DNA of 5,293 bases. Origin: an uncultured Nostocoides sp. GTDB lineage: Bacteria; Actinomycetota; Actinomycetes; Actinomycetales; Dermatophilaceae. How positions within the stretch are numbered: the first letter of the stretch is position 1; each line of letters starts with the position of its first letter. The stretch lies in NCBI GenBank assembly GCA_936931335.1, contig CAKZIH010000382.1, positions 1 to 5,293 of the forward strand, read 5' to 3'. Of this stretch, positions 4,676-5,293 are shown piece by piece. Position numbers and translations under genes: made by a program. Below the pieces are notes generated by a model that was not told the DNA's origin, ran no database searches, and worked only from the letters and a program-made list of their open reading frames with translations.

Positions 4676-5293
4676 ATGCCGCGGATTCCGTTGTCCTGGC
4701 CTGCGATCCGGCAGGTAAAAACTGGTGACTTCTTGGGCCGCGGACCGGCCGTGGTCGCGGGGGCGACCACCCGGCATACGGCCCGGACGGCGACCGCGGA
4801 CCGCGTGGTCAAATCGGTCTGCCCCTATTGCGCGGTCGGGTGCGGACAGCTGGTGTTCGCCACCGACGACAAGGTCGTCCACATCGAAGGCGACCCGGAC
4901 TCCCCGATCTCGCGCGGCCGCCTGTGCCCCAAGGGCAGCGCCAGCGAGCAATTGGTCAATTCCCCCACCCGGGCGACGAAGGTGCGTTATCGCGCCCCGC
5001 ACGCCACCGAGTGGTCGGACCTGCCGCTGGACCAGGCGATCGACATGATCGCCGACCGGGTGATCGAGACCCGTCGGCGTACCTGGCAGGAACGCGATGA
5101 CGAGGGTCGTTTCCTGCGCCGCACGATGGGGATCGCCTCCCTGGGTGGCGCGGCGCTGGACAACGAAGAGAACTACCTGATGAAGAAGCTGTATACGGCG
5201 ATGGGCGCCATACAGATCGAGAATCAGGCCCGTATTTGACACAGCTCCTCGGTGCCCAGTTTGGGTGCCTCCTTCGGTCGTGGCAGTGCGACG
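4676..5293 (+). CDS. Selenocysteine-containing formate dehydrogenase catalytic (alpha) subunit, N-terminal part; TGA 5237-5239 read as Sec
   Basis: Molybdopterin-guanine-dinucleotide oxidoreductase oxidising formate to CO2. Visible: 187 residues, then Sec188, then HSSSVPSLGASFGRGSAT to the window edge; full members are roughly 1000 residues. The N-terminal Fe4S4 domain has C49-x2-C52-x3-C56-x27-C84 (CPYCAVGCG ... GRLCPKG), with K86 the family's conserved Lys between cluster and cofactor. RRTMGIASLGGAALDNEENYL then leads to IENQARI-U-HSSS, the family's active-site block, where Sec (or Cys) ligates Mo or W. The stretch from GIASLGG to the active site is typical of FdnG/FdoG-type and actinobacterial FdhA-type enzymes. 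ATG 4676 has a perfect ribosome binding site. The first 45 residues carry no twin-arginine motif or hydrophobic core, so I infer a cytoplasmic enzyme. Other subunits are expected beyond the right edge. A genuine stop at the TGA is unlikely because homology continues in frame. Confidence 0.93.
4751..4770 (+). repeat. Perfect 8-bp inverted repeat in the early formate dehydrogenase coding region
   Basis: GTGGTCGC (4751-4758) and GCGACCAC (4763-4770) are exact reverse complements with a GGGG spacer, covering codons about 26-32. The mRNA could form a stable hairpin some 75 nt into the gene. It may have no function, since the encoded residues (VVAGATT) are ordinary. Confidence 0.4.
5237..5269 (+). 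promoter_or_regulatory. SECIS-like element: in-frame UGA plus downstream stem-loop
   Basis: The UGA (5237-5239) is followed by an 11-nt spacer (5240-5250), then GGUGCCC (5251-5257), loop AGUUU (5258-5262) and GGGUGCC (5263-5269). The stem has seven pairs, two of them central wobbles. In bacteria the element that recruits SelB lies within the coding sequence just after UGA; in E. coli fdhF the minimal upper stem-loop starts 11 nt after the UGA and needs a G and U in its apical loop. Both properties are met here (G5259, U5260). I see no counterpart of the E. coli bulged U, and the lower stem is weak. Confidence 0.8.

Noticed and set aside
4676..5239. A 187-residue protein ending at TGA 5239, or a pseudogene
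   Set aside because: Formate dehydrogenase homology continues in the same frame after the TGA, and the TGA sits exactly at the known Sec position with a SECIS-like hairpin behind it.
4451..5242. Minus-strand frame of about 263 codons spanning the fdh start region
   Set aside because: It crosses a terminator, a promoter and the conserved Fe-S coding region of formate dehydrogenase. Its composition is that of an antisense shadow.

Overview
The window comes from a high-GC Gram-positive genome, most likely an actinomycete. Coding third positions are strongly G/C, starts include GTG and TTG, candidate -10 boxes are of the TANNNT type, and the protein families look actinobacterial. I cannot name the genus.

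Layout. (1) Positions 2-1714 (+) hold the C-terminal two-thirds of glycogen phosphorylase, cut by the left edge and closed by a strong hairpin. (2) Positions 1816-3639 (-) hold a convergent gene for an actinobacterial-type HSP90 family protein. It probably starts at a TTG with a good ribosome binding site, and its C-terminal tail carries a four-copy 15-nt in-frame tandem repeat. (3) Positions 3640-4169 are a divergent regulatory and possibly coding stretch. It has a candidate -10 for the HSP90 gene, a short palindrome, and a Pro/Ala/Glu-rich reading frame that runs in frame into the next gene. (4) Positions 4170-4535 (+) encode a small Roadblock/LC7-like protein, followed by a terminator hairpin. 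(5) Positions 4676 to the right edge (+) are the start of a selenocysteine-containing formate dehydrogenase catalytic subunit. Its TGA at 5237-5239 is best read as selenocysteine: the family sequence continues in frame beyond it, and a SECIS-like hairpin starts exactly 11 nt downstream.

The four genes do not form one pathway or operon: their orientations differ and terminators or promoters separate them. The phosphorylase serves glycogen/alpha-glucan breakdown, the HSP90 protein protein folding, the Roadblock protein has no known partner here, and the formate dehydrogenase begins what is probably a longer operon off the right edge. The strongest observation is the recoded UGA, which naive annotation would call a 187-residue truncated protein. 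The least settled question is whether the Roadblock gene also makes a 267-residue form with a Pro-rich N-terminus from an apparently leaderless GTG at 3732. I see no CRISPR array, tRNA, rRNA or mobile element, and no clear sign of a new defence or mobile system.
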